Positions 16,821-26,302 of a stretch of DNA of 64,000 nucleotides are shown piece by piece. Numbering within the stretch: position 1 is the first letter of the stretch; each line of letters starts with the position of its first letter. The position numbers and the translations under genes are program-made. The stretch spans positions 224,840-288,839 of the forward strand of contig NZ_PDOC01000003.1 of NCBI RefSeq assembly GCF_002760655.1, in the 5' to 3' direction. The notes below the pieces were generated by a model. It saw nothing but the letters and a program-made list of their open reading frames with translations, was not told the DNA's origin and made no database searches. The stretch comes from Massilia eurypsychrophila. GTDB lineage: Bacteria > Pseudomonadota > Gammaproteobacteria > Burkholderiales > Burkholderiaceae_D.

Positions 16821-17993
16821 TTACGCCTTCGGCATCTTGCAGGCGGCGACGTAGGCGTCAGGATGCGCCTCGAAGATCTTGCCGGTGGTCTTGTTGACCA
16901 CGCGGCCCTTGGCGTCCTTCACCACCAGCTGCGAGTAGTAGGTCTGGATCGGGAAGTGGTTGACGTTGAACTTGAAGTCGCCGCGCACCGACTTGAAGTT
17001 GGCCGCTTCCAGCGCCTTGCGCAGCGCGACCTTGTCGCCCAGTTTGCCCTTGGTGTCGCGCACCGCCGCGTCAATCAGCAGCGCCGTGTCGTAGCCTTGC
17101 GACGCATACACCGACGGCAGGTGCTTGTATTCCTTCTCGAAGGCGGCGACGAACTCCTTGTTCGGCGCGTTATCGAGGTCGGTATTCCAGTGCGCCGCGT
17201 GCTGGTTGCCGACGGTGGTCTCGCCCAGCACCGTCAAGGTGTCCTGGTCGAAGTTCCAGCCGGTGGCGTACAGTGGGATCTGGCCCTTCAGGCCGGACTG
17301 GTTCCACTGCTTGATGAAGTTGATGCCCGAGCCGCCCGGCAGGAACATGAAGACCGCTTCCGGCTTGGACGCGCGGATCTGCGCCAGTTCGGTGGCGAAA
17401 TCGAGCTCGCCCATCTTCACGTACGCTTCGTCGGCGACCTTGCCCTTGTAGTAGCGCTTGAAGCCGGCCACCACGTCTTTGCCGCCCGGGTAGTTCGGCG
17501 CGATCAGGTAGGCGCTCTTGTGGCCTTTTTCGGTGACCAGCTGGCCGGCCGCTTCGGCGTAGCTGTCGCTGATCCACGAGACGGCGAAGAAGTACGGGTT
17601 GCAGCGCTCGCCGGCCAGGTAGGAAGGGCCCGAGTTAGGGCTGATCAGGAAGGTCTGCGAGGCGAACGTCGCCTGGTCGACCGCGGCCATGATGTTCTGG
17701 AAGATCACGCCGGTGACGAAATCGACCTTGTCCTTCTTGATGAATTTTTCGCCGATCTGGCGCGCCACGTCCGGCTTGCCCTGGTCGTCCTGCACCAGCA
17801 CTTCGACCGGCACGCCACCGAGCTTGCCGCCGTTTTTCTTGAGGACCAGGTTAAAGCCGTCCAACACCGCGGTGCCGAGCGCTGCGGCCGGACCGGACAG
17901 GGTGCTGACGAAGCCGATCTTGACTTTGTCGTCGGCGTGGGCCGACATCATGGCTCCCGCCACCAGTGCTGCGACTACCGTTTTCTTGAACAT
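16821..17993 (-). CDS. LivK-like ABC transporter substrate-binding protein 1
   Basis: A 390-aa periplasmic binding protein of the branched-chain amino acid/amide/aromatic type (Peripla_BP_6), with signal peptide AALVAGAMMSAHA. The mature start KVKIGFVSTLSGPAAALGTAV is typical. It is a clear paralogue of the protein at 31565-32731: they share APNYPGGKD, GFKRYYKGKVADE, FLPGG.GINFIKQ and the LPS.YASQGYD block. It is the last gene of the large minus-strand operon that begins with iorA. Members near aromatic degradation genes bind aromatic acids, so an indole or aromatic acid is the inferred ligand; the Liv-type membrane genes at 40355-43721 are likely partners. Confidence 0.9.
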   Translation of the reverse strand: MFKKTVVAALVAGAMMSAHADDKVKIGFVSTLSGPAAALGTAVLDGFNLVLKKNGGKLGGVPVEVLVQDDQGKPDVARQIGEKFIKKDKVDFVTGVIFQNIMAAVDQATFASQTFLISPNSGPSYLAGERCNPYFFAVSWISDSYAEAAGQLVTEKGHKSAYLIAPNYPGGKDVVAGFKRYYKGKVADEAYVKMGELDFATELAQIRASKPEAVFMFLPGGSGINFIKQWNQSGLKGQIPLYATGWNFDQDTLTVLGETTVGNQHAAHWNTDLDNAPNKEFVAAFEKEYKHLPSVYASQGYDTALLIDAAVRDTKGKLGDKVALRKALEAANFKSVRGDFKFNVNHFPIQTYYSQLVVKDAKGRVVNKTTGKIFEAHPDAYVAACKMPKA

Positions 17994-18083
17994 GTTCTCT
18001 TATTCCTCAAATCAAAGTGTGTGGACGAAGGTACTGCGTTGCTGACAGTTGCGATGCTCTTTGTTGCGGTGCTGCGAAAAAAT

Positions 18084-19706
18084 TCAGGCCTGGCGCTTCT
18101 TCATGGCGCGCGTGTCGATGCAGCGCGCGGTCCCCGGTAACTGCTGCGCCCACTCCTTGATCACGCCGCGCTGGATCTTTTGCGACGTCGTCAGTGGCAG
18201 CTGGTCGACAAAGGCGACGTAGCCTGGCGCCTTGTAGTAGGCAAGCTGCGTGAGGCAATATGCGGTAATCGACGTGGCGGTGGCGGCCGGGTCGGCCTGT
18301 TGGTCGTGCAGCACCACCAGCGCCATCACTTCGTCGCCGCGCACCGGGTCGGGCGTTGCGGCCACCGCCACCGACTGCACCGCCGGATGCTGGCGCAGTA
18401 CCGACTCCACTTCCACGGCGGCGATGTTTTCACCGCTGCGGCGAATCACGTTCTTCTTGCGGTCGATGAAGTGCAGGTAGCCGTCAAGGTCACGCATGAC
18501 GATGTCGCCGGTGCGAAACCAGCCGCCTTCCCACGCTTCGGCGCTGGCCTGCGGGTCTTTCAGGTATTCCTTGAAAAAGCCGCGGCGCGGGTCGGCGCCG
18601 CTGGCGCGTACCCACAGTTCGCCCGGCTGCGCGCTTGCCGCTTCTTCGCCGGCGTCGTCGACCAGGCGGATCTCGAGGGCCGGCTCGGGCTTGCCGAAGC
18701 ACGCCGTGCCGATGTGGCGCGGCTCGCGGTTGGCGATGATGACGGCGCCGGCGCCGGTTTCGCTCATCGCCCACGCTTCGATCAGCGGCACGCCGAAGCG
18801 CTGCTCGAACGATGCGTGGTGCAGCTTGTCGACGCCGGCGCCAAAACCAAAGCGCACGCTGTGCTGGCGGTCGCGCGCATCGGCCGCCGCGCCCATCAGC
18901 ATTGCCGGCATCACGCCCAGGTAGTGCATTACCGTCGCGCCGGAGGAGCGCACGCTGTCCCACCAGCTGCGCGGGTGGAAGCGGTCGAGCGGGATGATGC
19001 AACCGCCGGCGTAGATCATCGCCATCGTCGAATACGCCATCGCGTTCATGTGCACCATCGGCAGCGGCGTGATCAGCCGCTCTTCGCCCGCCTTGAGCGT
19101 GCACAGGCCGCCGATGCCGTTGTACCATGCGCCGGCCAGCAGGAAGTAGTCGTTGGTCAGCACGCATCCTTTCGGTCGGCCGGTGGTGCCCGAGGTGTAC
19201 AGCAGCGCGCATTCGGTGCCGGTGTCCGGCACGCCTGCAAGCGGCGCGGCGAACGGCGCCGGCTCGATCAGGTCGGGCGCTTCGGCGCCGATGATCACCA
19301 GTGCGCGCCCGGCTGCCGCTGCCGCCGCCTGCAGCTCGGCGGCGCGCTCGCGCAGCGTCACCGCCAGGCAGATCTCGCTATGGCCGATCAGGTAATTGAG
19401 TTCGGCCGCGCGCATGTCGGTATTGATCGGCACCACCGACACGCCCAGCGCGTTCAGCGCCAGCCAGTGCAGGAAAAAGGCCGGGCGGTTTTCCAGCATC
19501 AGGCCGGCCCGGTGGCCGTGCCCGTAGCCGGCGGCGGCATATATCTGTGCCAGCCGTTTGACTTTGCCGAACGCCTCTTCGTACGAGATGGTCTGCGCCT
19601 CGATGCCGTAGCAGGCTGCCGTCTCCGGCAGGATGTGCAGGAAAGGACGCGCGCCGTGGCGCGCCGCGGCGTCGGCAAAGCTGGCAAAGACGGTTGTTGA
19701 AGTCAA
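18084..19706 (-). CDS. AMP-dependent acyl-CoA synthetase/ligase
   Basis: A 540-aa ANL-superfamily enzyme that activates a carboxylic acid through an acyl-adenylate to a CoA thioester. The start is TTG at 19706 with GAGGAG seven bases upstream. The P-loop-like motif is LLYTSGTTGRPKG, the adenylate motif is EAWAMSETG, the hinge region is GWFRTGDIVMRDLDGYLHFIDRKKN and the C-terminal lysine motif is TTSQKIQRG. It resembles crotonobetaine/carnitine-CoA ligase-like enzymes. It sits 15 bases after the Rieske beta subunit, so the oxygenation product (proposed: dioxindole-3-acetate) or the parent indole acid is its likely substrate. Confidence 0.9.
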   Translation of the reverse strand: MTSTTVFASFADAAARHGARPFLHILPETAACYGIEAQTISYEEAFGKVKRLAQIYAAAGYGHGHRAGLMLENRPAFFLHWLALNALGVSVVPINTDMRAAELNYLIGHSEICLAVTLRERAAELQAAAAAAGRALVIIGAEAPDLIEPAPFAAPLAGVPDTGTECALLYTSGTTGRPKGCVLTNDYFLLAGAWYNGIGGLCTLKAGEERLITPLPMVHMNAMAYSTMAMIYAGGCIIPLDRFHPRSWWDSVRSSGATVMHYLGVMPAMLMGAAADARDRQHSVRFGFGAGVDKLHHASFEQRFGVPLIEAWAMSETGAGAVIIANREPRHIGTACFGKPEPALEIRLVDDAGEEAASAQPGELWVRASGADPRRGFFKEYLKDPQASAEAWEGGWFRTGDIVMRDLDGYLHFIDRKKNVIRRSGENIAAVEVESVLRQHPAVQSVAVAATPDPVRGDEVMALVVLHDQQADPAATATSITAYCLTQLAYYKAPGYVAFVDQLPLTTSQKIQRGVIKEWAQQLPGTARCIDTRAMKKRQA

Positions 19707-19721
19707 GTCAGTGCTCCTCGA

Positions 19722-20207
19722 TTACATGAACAGCTGGATGGCGGGCAGGCAAGCGTCGCAATTGAGCAGGTCGACGCGTTTCAGCGCGATCTTCAACTGT
19801 CGGTCTATCCGCGCCAGCGTATGGAACACCGTGCCGGCGTACATCTGCTGCACATTGCCCTGCGTTTCGGTGTAGATGAACTGCGTGCGGGTGACGTAAA
19901 TACCGGCCGCTTCGTCGGCCTGTTCCACATCCGGCGCCTGCAGCAGATGATGGCTGCGCGAGGCCGGCTGCTGCGAATATGATCGCACGTTCTTGAGCCG
20001 CTCGATGCGCAGCTTGAGCAGCAGCTTGTCCTCGTACATCAGCGACACGTGATTGAGTCCGTCCGGCTGGCCCGGCGTCAGCGGCACCCAGTACATCGCG
20101 TCCTCGGTGAACAGCTCGTACCACTCGTCGAAGCGCTTCTCGCCCAGCATGCGCGCTTCGGCGTAGACGAATGCGCGCAGTTCTTGCGCCAGTGTCTCGT
20201 TGATCAT
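19722..20207 (-). CDS. Rieske ring-hydroxylating oxygenase beta subunit 1
   Basis: A 161-aa small subunit of an aromatic ring-hydroxylating oxygenase (NTF2-like fold, Ring_hydroxyl_B). Recognisable segments are AEARMLGEKRFDEWYELFTEDAMYWVP near the N-terminus and LKRVDLLNCDACLPAI at the C-terminus. The ATG overlaps the alpha subunit stop by 4 bp (ATGA), so the two are translationally coupled to make an alpha3beta3 oxygenase. In iad-like auxin loci a Rieske alpha/beta pair does the first attack on indole-3-acetate; whether this pair or the one at 34439-36287 is the equivalent is not decided by sequence alone. Confidence 0.9.
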   Translation of the reverse strand: MINETLAQELRAFVYAEARMLGEKRFDEWYELFTEDAMYWVPLTPGQPDGLNHVSLMYEDKLLLKLRIERLKNVRSYSQQPASRSHHLLQAPDVEQADEAAGIYVTRTQFIYTETQGNVQQMYAGTVFHTLARIDRQLKIALKRVDLLNCDACLPAIQLFM

Positions 20208-21538
20208 GTGGCCTCCTGCGGCATCATGTATTTGCGCCAGGCGCGGAACTGGTTGCGCATCGAGATCTCGCTGGTGCCCTTGGTGGTCAGGTCGTCCTGC
20301 GTCAGTTCGGACGGCGAATAGTCGCGGTGCAGGCTGACCCACTCGTTGCCGGCGGCGCGCAAACCCTCCTGCATGGCGCGGTAGACGTGCAGGTCGTCGT
20401 GGCCGACGACCGACATCGGCGAATTGATCAGGCGACTGTACATCAGGGTGCGCTGCAGCAGCTTGTCGGGCGCGCCCTTCAGGCGGAAGGTCCACGATTC
20501 GACCACGGTCTGGTTCGGGCCGAGCGGGCGTACCACGCGGATCGACTGGATCGCGCCCTTGATCGTCAGGCTCGGGTAGTACACCGTATTGTGGCGCGAG
20601 GTGCCCAGGATCGAGCGCGCGCGTTCTTCGCCGTAGGTGTCCGCCATCGCCTGTTCGTACTCGGGAATGGCGGCGTAATTCGAATGAATCGAGAAGTTCA
20701 CGCCCGAGTAGCTGTGGCCATTGGCGAACACGCGCACGCCCATGTCGTCGAAAAATTTGTAGTCCGACATGAAGGGCACGAACTGCTCGATCGGCATCGG
20801 CTTCGGCTCGTCGGCCGGTTTGCCTTCCCAGAGCTTTTTGGCGGTGCCGGCCGACGATTCGTGCGCCACCATCGGATGCATGGTGTCGTTCAGATTCTCG
20901 ATGAACATCTTCCAGTTGCAGTCGTGGACGAAGCGCAGGCAGCCGCCGGCGATTTCCAGTTCGCCTTCCGGCGAGCGGTCGGCCATGTTGTCGATCGAGG
21001 AGAGCGACTCGCCGAAGAACTCGAGAAAGCATGGCCCCTCGTTCGACAGGCGCACGAAGACGAAGCCGCGGTAGATCTCCACGTTCGGCACCGTCACCAG
21101 GCCCTTGCTGGCATCGCATTCCTTCAGGCGCGTGCCTTCATAGGCGTTCTTGAGCGGGATCGCCAGCAGCGAGCCGTCGGTCTTGTAGGTCCAGGCGTGG
21201 TAAGGGCAGCGGAAAAATTTGCCGGTGTTGCCGCACACGTCGGACACCAGCTTGGCGCCCTTGTGCGCGCAGCGGTTCATCATCACGCGCACCGAGCCGT
21301 CCGTATGGCGCACCATCATCAGCGGCTGCATTGCCACGTCGGTGGCGTAGTAGTCGCCTTTTTCCGGCACCTGGCTGGCGTGGCCGACGTAGACCCACGT
21401 GTTGGACCAGAGCTGGGCCATCTCGAGGTCGAAGATATCCTGGTCGAGATAGACGTCGCGGTGCACCTGGTCGTCCTGCACCAGTGCTGCCACCGCCGCC
21501 GGGTCATCCCTGTAATTGTTTGCGGTCCTGTTTTTCAT
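20204..21538 (-). CDS. Rieske ring-hydroxylating oxygenase alpha subunit 1
   Basis: A 444-aa catalytic subunit. The Rieske [2Fe-2S] ligands are C90, H92, C111 and H114 (CAH...CPYH). The mononuclear iron site is visible as D218 (bridging), H221 and H226 in NDTMHPMVAH, matching the naphthalene dioxygenase spacing. It hydroxylates an aromatic or heteroaromatic ring with O2 and electrons from a reductase; the VanB-type reductase gene lies 25 bases upstream. The operon context (CoA ligase, ior genes, LivK) and the anthraniloyl-CoA genes nearby suggest an indole acid as substrate; this is inference. Confidence 0.92.
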   Translation of the reverse strand: MKNRTANNYRDDPAAVAALVQDDQVHRDVYLDQDIFDLEMAQLWSNTWVYVGHASQVPEKGDYYATDVAMQPLMMVRHTDGSVRVMMNRCAHKGAKLVSDVCGNTGKFFRCPYHAWTYKTDGSLLAIPLKNAYEGTRLKECDASKGLVTVPNVEIYRGFVFVRLSNEGPCFLEFFGESLSSIDNMADRSPEGELEIAGGCLRFVHDCNWKMFIENLNDTMHPMVAHESSAGTAKKLWEGKPADEPKPMPIEQFVPFMSDYKFFDDMGVRVFANGHSYSGVNFSIHSNYAAIPEYEQAMADTYGEERARSILGTSRHNTVYYPSLTIKGAIQSIRVVRPLGPNQTVVESWTFRLKGAPDKLLQRTLMYSRLINSPMSVVGHDDLHVYRAMQEGLRAAGNEWVSLHRDYSPSELTQDDLTTKGTSEISMRNQFRAWRKYMMPQEAT

Positions 21539-21563
21539 GTCTGTCTCCGAAATACAACTTGGG

Positions 21564-22532
21564 TCAGGCGTCGAGCACCAGGCAGCTGCCCTTGGCGCGC
21601 GAGATGCAGATCTGGATCACGTTGCCGGCCGCGCGTTCCGACGCGGTCAGGCAGTTGTCGCGGTGTTCGATGTCACCCGACAGCACCGGCACCGCGCACA
21701 CGCCGCATTCGCCGCGCTTGCAGTCGAACATCGGGTCGAGGCCGGCGTCGATCATGGCGTCGAGGATGGTCTGGTCGGCGCCCACCTGCAGCCGCGTGCC
21801 GGACTGGGTGAGCTCGACTTCGAAGGCGACGTCGCCCGCTTCGGGCGCGGCGGAGGCGAACAGTTCGTAATGAATATGGTCGATCTGCCAGCCAAGTTCC
21901 AGCGCGATGTCGCGCACGGCGTCGATCATGCCTTTCGGGCCGCAGGTGTACAGCGCCTGCGACGGCTTGCTGGCGGCCAGAAGCGCGCGCAGGTCGAGCC
22001 GGCATGTGCTGTCGTCGTCGGCATACACGCTCAAGGCGTCGGCGCCGTCGGCGCGCAGTTCCGGTACCAGCGCAAGCTGGTCCATGCTGCGGCCGGTGTA
22101 GTGCAGCGCGTAGCGCTTGCCGGCCTGGCGCAGGGCAGTGGCCATCGAAATGAGCGGCGTGATGCCGATGCCGCCGGCGATCAGCAGCACGTCGTCGTGC
22201 GCCGGGTCGAGACGGAAGGCGTCGACCGGCATGCCAACCTGGATGCTGTCGCCGGCCTTGAGCTGGTGCATGAACAACGAACCGCCGCGGCCACCTTCCT
22301 CGCGCCGTACAGCGATCAGGTACTCGGCCGGATGCTCGTCGGCGCCGGTGCGGATCAGCGAATAGTGGCGCCAGTCGGCCTTGCCGCCGATCTCGACGCC
22401 GACCTTGATGTGGGCGCCGGCCTGCCAGGCCGGCAGCGGCGCGCCGTCCGGGTGACGCAGCCGGAACGCGGTGATGTGCGACGTCAGCTGGCGTACTTCG
22501 GCCACCGTCAGCTTGAGCAGGTCGTCGTTCAT
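21564..22532 (-). CDS. VanB/phthalate dioxygenase-type reductase (FAD/FMN, NADH, [2Fe-2S])
   Basis: A 322-aa electron-transfer protein that supplies the Rieske oxygenase. Domains in order are a flavin-binding barrel with RHYSLIRT (about residues 55-62), an NAD-binding domain with LLIAGGIGITPLISMATAL and YTCGPKGMIDAV, and a C-terminal plant-type ferredoxin with CKRGECGVC (about 269-277) plus a later Cys. The ATG at 22532 overlaps the iorB-like stop by 4 bp; the longer open frame upstream is the antisense-free part of iorB in another phase. It is the only reductase in the window, so it may serve both Rieske pairs. Confidence 0.93.
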   Translation of the reverse strand: MNDDLLKLTVAEVRQLTSHITAFRLRHPDGAPLPAWQAGAHIKVGVEIGGKADWRHYSLIRTGADEHPAEYLIAVRREEGGRGGSLFMHQLKAGDSIQVGMPVDAFRLDPAHDDVLLIAGGIGITPLISMATALRQAGKRYALHYTGRSMDQLALVPELRADGADALSVYADDDSTCRLDLRALLAASKPSQALYTCGPKGMIDAVRDIALELGWQIDHIHYELFASAAPEAGDVAFEVELTQSGTRLQVGADQTILDAMIDAGLDPMFDCKRGECGVCAVPVLSGDIEHRDNCLTASERAAGNVIQICISRAKGSCLVLDA

Positions 22533-24076
22533 GCGGCCACCCCGCTCATCATCGCTGCCAGCTGCTTGCCGCTGTCGTCGGCCAGTGCGGCTTCGCGCAG
22601 TCGGCGCAGCCGGCTGGCGGCGTCGGGACCCTTGCGCAGCGCCGGCAGCGCCGCCATCAGCGTGTCGAAGTTGAGGGTGCCGCGGATGTGGGTGTCGCCG
22701 TAACCCTTTACCAGCCGCTGCGATTCGGCCACTTCGAGCGCCAGCGCGTAATCGGCGCCGGCCTGCGTTTGGATATGTCCGAGCCATTCGGCGATTTTTG
22801 CGTGCTCCGCCTGGAAGCGCAGCGATTTGCGGCGCATGCCTTTCAGGCTGGCGACGCAATACAGCAGCAGGTAGCCGCGCAGCGACGTGGTCTGGATCAC
22901 GCGCCCCTTGTGCGCGAAACGATGTACGAGCGAGCGCGCCCAGCCGGTCGCCAGCAGCCAGCGGCCGAGGGCGGCCGGCATCGTGTCGGCGATTTCCTCG
23001 ACGCGCGGATGCATGAACTCGTTGATCTGCACCACCTGCGCCTTGGCCGCGCCGATTTCCTGCGTGACGCGCTCGAACCGGCTGCGCCGCGTCTTCAGGT
23101 CCGCCACCCGGATGGTGTCTTCGTAGCTCATCCACAGCGCCAGGTAGCGCGCCGTTTCGTTCAGCAGGCGGTAGGTGCCGTCGCCATGGCGGCGGTCCAG
23201 TTCGCAGATGGCGGCCAGCCGGTCGAGGTAGTCGGTGGCGTATTTCTCGTCCTGGTAGTCGGCCATGCGCAGCACGCCGGCCGTCAGCGTCGGTTCGACC
23301 GCGGCCGGAAAATCGCGGCCGATGCGGGTAGCCTGTGGCTGCAGGCGCGCGCCTGGGGCCGCGGCTGCCGGCTCGGCGTGAATGGCGGCACGCGACGGCG
23401 CCACTGCCTGCGGGCTGGCGCCGACCGCGAAGCCGGCATTGAATGCGGCCAGGCTGGTGTCGATGCCGACGCCGCCGCGACGGATCGCTTGCTCGAACTG
23501 GTCGCGGACGAACGGCAGCTTGCCGCTGCCGGCCAGCGCGCCGAACAGGGCGGCGCTGATCACGCTGCCGTTTTGCTCGGCCAGCCGGGCGAAGTCGGCG
23601 TGCACGAAGCGCTGGGCGGCGGCGTAGCCTGCCTCGATCAGGCGCTGGGCGTCGACGCGGCCGTCCGCCATCGCGGTTTTTTCCGTCATCGAATAGACGC
23701 GGTGGGTCGACGCGATCAGCAAGGTCTTGTCGACCGTGACCAGGCCGCGTTGCACCGCACGGCCGGCTTCCATCAGTTCGGATGCCAGCACGATGTCGAG
23801 CTCGCCCGGCGTGGGCATCATGCCCAGCACCGGCGCCACGCCGGCGCCGACGCCAGCCACCGGCGCGAACATCTCGAGGTAGTAGATGGTGGCGCCGGTG
23901 CGCTGGGCCACGCCGGGCACCGACGTGGTCTGTGCGTAGTAGCCGGCTTCCTCGGCCATGTCGACCATCCAGTCGGCCAGCACGCCGCCGCCTTCGCCGC
24001 CCATGGCCAGGATGGCGATCTTGATCGCTCTCGGGGCAGGGCGGCTGCGGTCAAAAGATACTTCGGTAGTGTTCAT
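22529..24076 (-). CDS. iorB: IorB-like 2-oxoacid:ferredoxin oxidoreductase beta subunit
   Basis: A 515-aa protein starting at the ATG at 24076. The N-terminal ~200 residues are the gamma-type pyruvate:ferredoxin oxidoreductase domain (IKIAILAMGGEGGGVLADWMVDMAEEAGY, then TSVPGVAQRTGATIYYLE). The C-terminal ~300 residues form an extra domain (DUF6537-type) found in the large version of this subunit. With IorA it oxidatively decarboxylates an aryl 2-oxoacid to an aryl-CoA with reduction of ferredoxin. The gap to iorA is 16 bases. In this aerobic island a 2-aminophenylglyoxylate (isatinate) substrate, giving anthraniloyl-CoA, is chemically attractive but unproven. Confidence 0.88.
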   Translation of the reverse strand: MNTTEVSFDRSRPAPRAIKIAILAMGGEGGGVLADWMVDMAEEAGYYAQTTSVPGVAQRTGATIYYLEMFAPVAGVGAGVAPVLGMMPTPGELDIVLASELMEAGRAVQRGLVTVDKTLLIASTHRVYSMTEKTAMADGRVDAQRLIEAGYAAAQRFVHADFARLAEQNGSVISAALFGALAGSGKLPFVRDQFEQAIRRGGVGIDTSLAAFNAGFAVGASPQAVAPSRAAIHAEPAAAAPGARLQPQATRIGRDFPAAVEPTLTAGVLRMADYQDEKYATDYLDRLAAICELDRRHGDGTYRLLNETARYLALWMSYEDTIRVADLKTRRSRFERVTQEIGAAKAQVVQINEFMHPRVEEIADTMPAALGRWLLATGWARSLVHRFAHKGRVIQTTSLRGYLLLYCVASLKGMRRKSLRFQAEHAKIAEWLGHIQTQAGADYALALEVAESQRLVKGYGDTHIRGTLNFDTLMAALPALRKGPDAASRLRRLREAALADDSGKQLAAMMSGVAA

Positions 24077-24092
24077 GGCGTGCTTGCCGCTT

Positions 24093-26264
24093 TCAGTGAA
24101 TGGATTCGATGCCGGCCAGACGCCGTTCGATGCGATCCTGCAGGAAGCCGATGACGGTCCGCCGCACGCGGTCGCGCAGGCGGTCGAAACGGGTCGGATT
24201 GCTGATCGTGGCGGCGCGGTAGAACGATGGGCACAGCACAGCGGCATGCGCCACCTCGCCGCACAGACCGCAGCCGACGCAGCTGTTTTGCACCGTCACC
24301 ACCGGGTCCTTGCGCAGCGGGTCGGGGTTCGGCTTGATCGTCAGCGACGGGCAGCCCGACAGACGGATGCAGGAGTGGTCGCCCGTGCAGGTGTCGGAAT
24401 CGACGCCGAAGCGCTCGCGCACCACGCGCTCGCCCGATTTGAGGGCCTTGCGCACCAGCGGCTTTTCGCGCCGCTGCTTGTTGAGCATGCATTCGCTCTG
24501 CGCGATGATGACCTTTGGACCGGATTCGGTCGTCGTCAGCGCCTCGCGCATGCTGTCGCGCAGGTCCTCGAGCTTGTAGGTATTGGTGATCTTGCGCACC
24601 CACTTGACGCCGACGCCGCGCACCGCGTTTTCGATCGGCACCTGGGTCACGCGCAGCGGGTTGGCTCCCCTGGAGGACAGCAGGTCCTGGCCGCCGGTGG
24701 CGGCGCTGTAGTTGTTGTCGACGATGACGAGCAGGTTGTCGCTCTTGTTGAACACCGCGTTGCCGACGCCGCTGGTCAGGCCGTTGTGCCAGAAGCCGCC
24801 GTCGCCCATGAAGCTGATGGCGCGCTTCGATGTTTCGCGCGTGTTGAACGCGGCGGCGCCGGCGGCGCCGAGGCCATAGCCCATGGTGGTGGCGCCCAGG
24901 TTAAACGGCGGCAGGATTGAAAACAGGTGGCAGCCGATATCGGAACTGACATGGTGCGTGCCCAGTTCGCGCTCGACCAGCTTGAGTGCGGTGAAGATCG
25001 GCCGCTCCGGGCAGCCGGTACAGAATGACGGCGGGCGGGCGTGCACTTCCTGGTCGATCACCGGCACCGGGAATGGCTTGGAGCCGGCCGTGACGGGCCT
25101 GGCGGCGATCGGCAGCGCTGTCTGGTCGATCAGCTGCGGCGCATATTGCTGCACGAAGCGCAGGATCCCTTTCAGCATCGCCGCGGCGGTGTATTCGCCG
25201 GCCATCGGCAGCATGTCCTTGCCGTGCAAGGTGGTTGGTATGCCGGCGCGGCGCAGCAGCGCGTGCAGGTTCTGCTCGATGTAATCGGGCTGGCCTTCTT
25301 CGATCATCAGGATCGCGCGCTTGCCGCTGCAGAAGCGGTCGATTTCGCTGTCGACGACCGGGTAGGTGACGTTCATGACGTACAGCGGGATCTTGCTGTT
25401 GCCGAAGGCGTCCGACAATCCCAGCAGGACCAGCGCGTTGATGACGGTGTTGTACAGGCCACCTTGCAGCACCAGGCCGAAGTCCTGGGCGCCATCGGCG
25501 AAGAACTCGTTGAGCTGGCGCTCTTCGATGAACTTGACCGCGGCCGGCCAGCGCTTGGTAATCTTTTCCTGCTCGTGCACGAAGCTGGCAGGCGGCAGCA
25601 CGATGCGGCTGACATCACGCACCGGGTTCTCGAGCGCGTCCTTCAGGGTGAAGGCCGGGCGTACATTATCCTTGGCGATGAAGCGGCCGTGCACGTGGCA
25701 GGCGCGGATGCGAAGTTCCAGCATCACCGGGGTGTTGCTCGCCTCCGACAGCTCGAAGCCCTGTTCCACCGCATTGACGATCGACGTCAGGTTGGGGCGC
25801 GGGTCGAGCAGCCAGATCTGCGATTTCATGGCGAAAGCGTGCGAGCGCTCCTGCATGATGCTCGATCCCTCGCCGTAGTCTTCGCCGACGATGATCAGGG
25901 CGCCGCCGGTGACGCCGCCCGAGGACAGGTTGGCCAGCGCGTCGGACGCGACGTTGGTGCCGACGGTGGACTTGAAGGTGATGGCACCGCGCAGCGGATA
26001 GTTGACCGAGGCCGCCAGCGTGGCCGCGGCGGTCGCTTCCGAGGCGCTGTGCTCGAAGTGGGCGCCGAGTTCCTCGAGAATGTCGTTGGCGTCCGTCAGG
26101 ACGTCCATCAGGTGCGAGATTGGCGCGCCCTGGTAACCGGCGACGTACGAAACGCCCGACTGCAGCAGCGCTTTCGTCACCGCGAGAATGCCCTCGCCGT
26201 GGAATTCTTCGCCGGCGCCGAGGCGTAGTTTCTCGACTTCGTTCTTGAAGGACCGCTCCGCCAC
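24093..26264 (-). CDS. iorA: IorA-like 2-oxoacid:ferredoxin oxidoreductase alpha subunit
   Basis: A 723-aa subunit with a GTG start at 26264 preceded by GGAGAG. Order of domains: an N-terminal pyrimidine-binding domain (GEGILAVTKALLQSGVSYVAGYQGAP), a thiamine-diphosphate domain with GDGGFWHNG and the later DNNYSAATGGQ (about residues 483-510), and a C-terminal ferredoxin-like part with CVGCGLC and CPSFY (about 655-675) plus an earlier DTCTGDHSC cluster. It is the promoter-proximal gene of the large minus-strand operon and lies directly behind a strong palindrome cluster. Classical IorAB converts indolepyruvate to indoleacetyl-CoA. Confidence 0.9.
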   Translation of the reverse strand: MAERSFKNEVEKLRLGAGEEFHGEGILAVTKALLQSGVSYVAGYQGAPISHLMDVLTDANDILEELGAHFEHSASEATAAATLAASVNYPLRGAITFKSTVGTNVASDALANLSSGGVTGGALIIVGEDYGEGSSIMQERSHAFAMKSQIWLLDPRPNLTSIVNAVEQGFELSEASNTPVMLELRIRACHVHGRFIAKDNVRPAFTLKDALENPVRDVSRIVLPPASFVHEQEKITKRWPAAVKFIEERQLNEFFADGAQDFGLVLQGGLYNTVINALVLLGLSDAFGNSKIPLYVMNVTYPVVDSEIDRFCSGKRAILMIEEGQPDYIEQNLHALLRRAGIPTTLHGKDMLPMAGEYTAAAMLKGILRFVQQYAPQLIDQTALPIAARPVTAGSKPFPVPVIDQEVHARPPSFCTGCPERPIFTALKLVERELGTHHVSSDIGCHLFSILPPFNLGATTMGYGLGAAGAAAFNTRETSKRAISFMGDGGFWHNGLTSGVGNAVFNKSDNLLVIVDNNYSAATGGQDLLSSRGANPLRVTQVPIENAVRGVGVKWVRKITNTYKLEDLRDSMREALTTTESGPKVIIAQSECMLNKQRREKPLVRKALKSGERVVRERFGVDSDTCTGDHSCIRLSGCPSLTIKPNPDPLRKDPVVTVQNSCVGCGLCGEVAHAAVLCPSFYRAATISNPTRFDRLRDRVRRTVIGFLQDRIERRLAGIESIH

Positions 26265-26302
26265 TTTATCTCTCCAGTCGCCGTTTTTGCCGTGCCAGGT
26301 TC

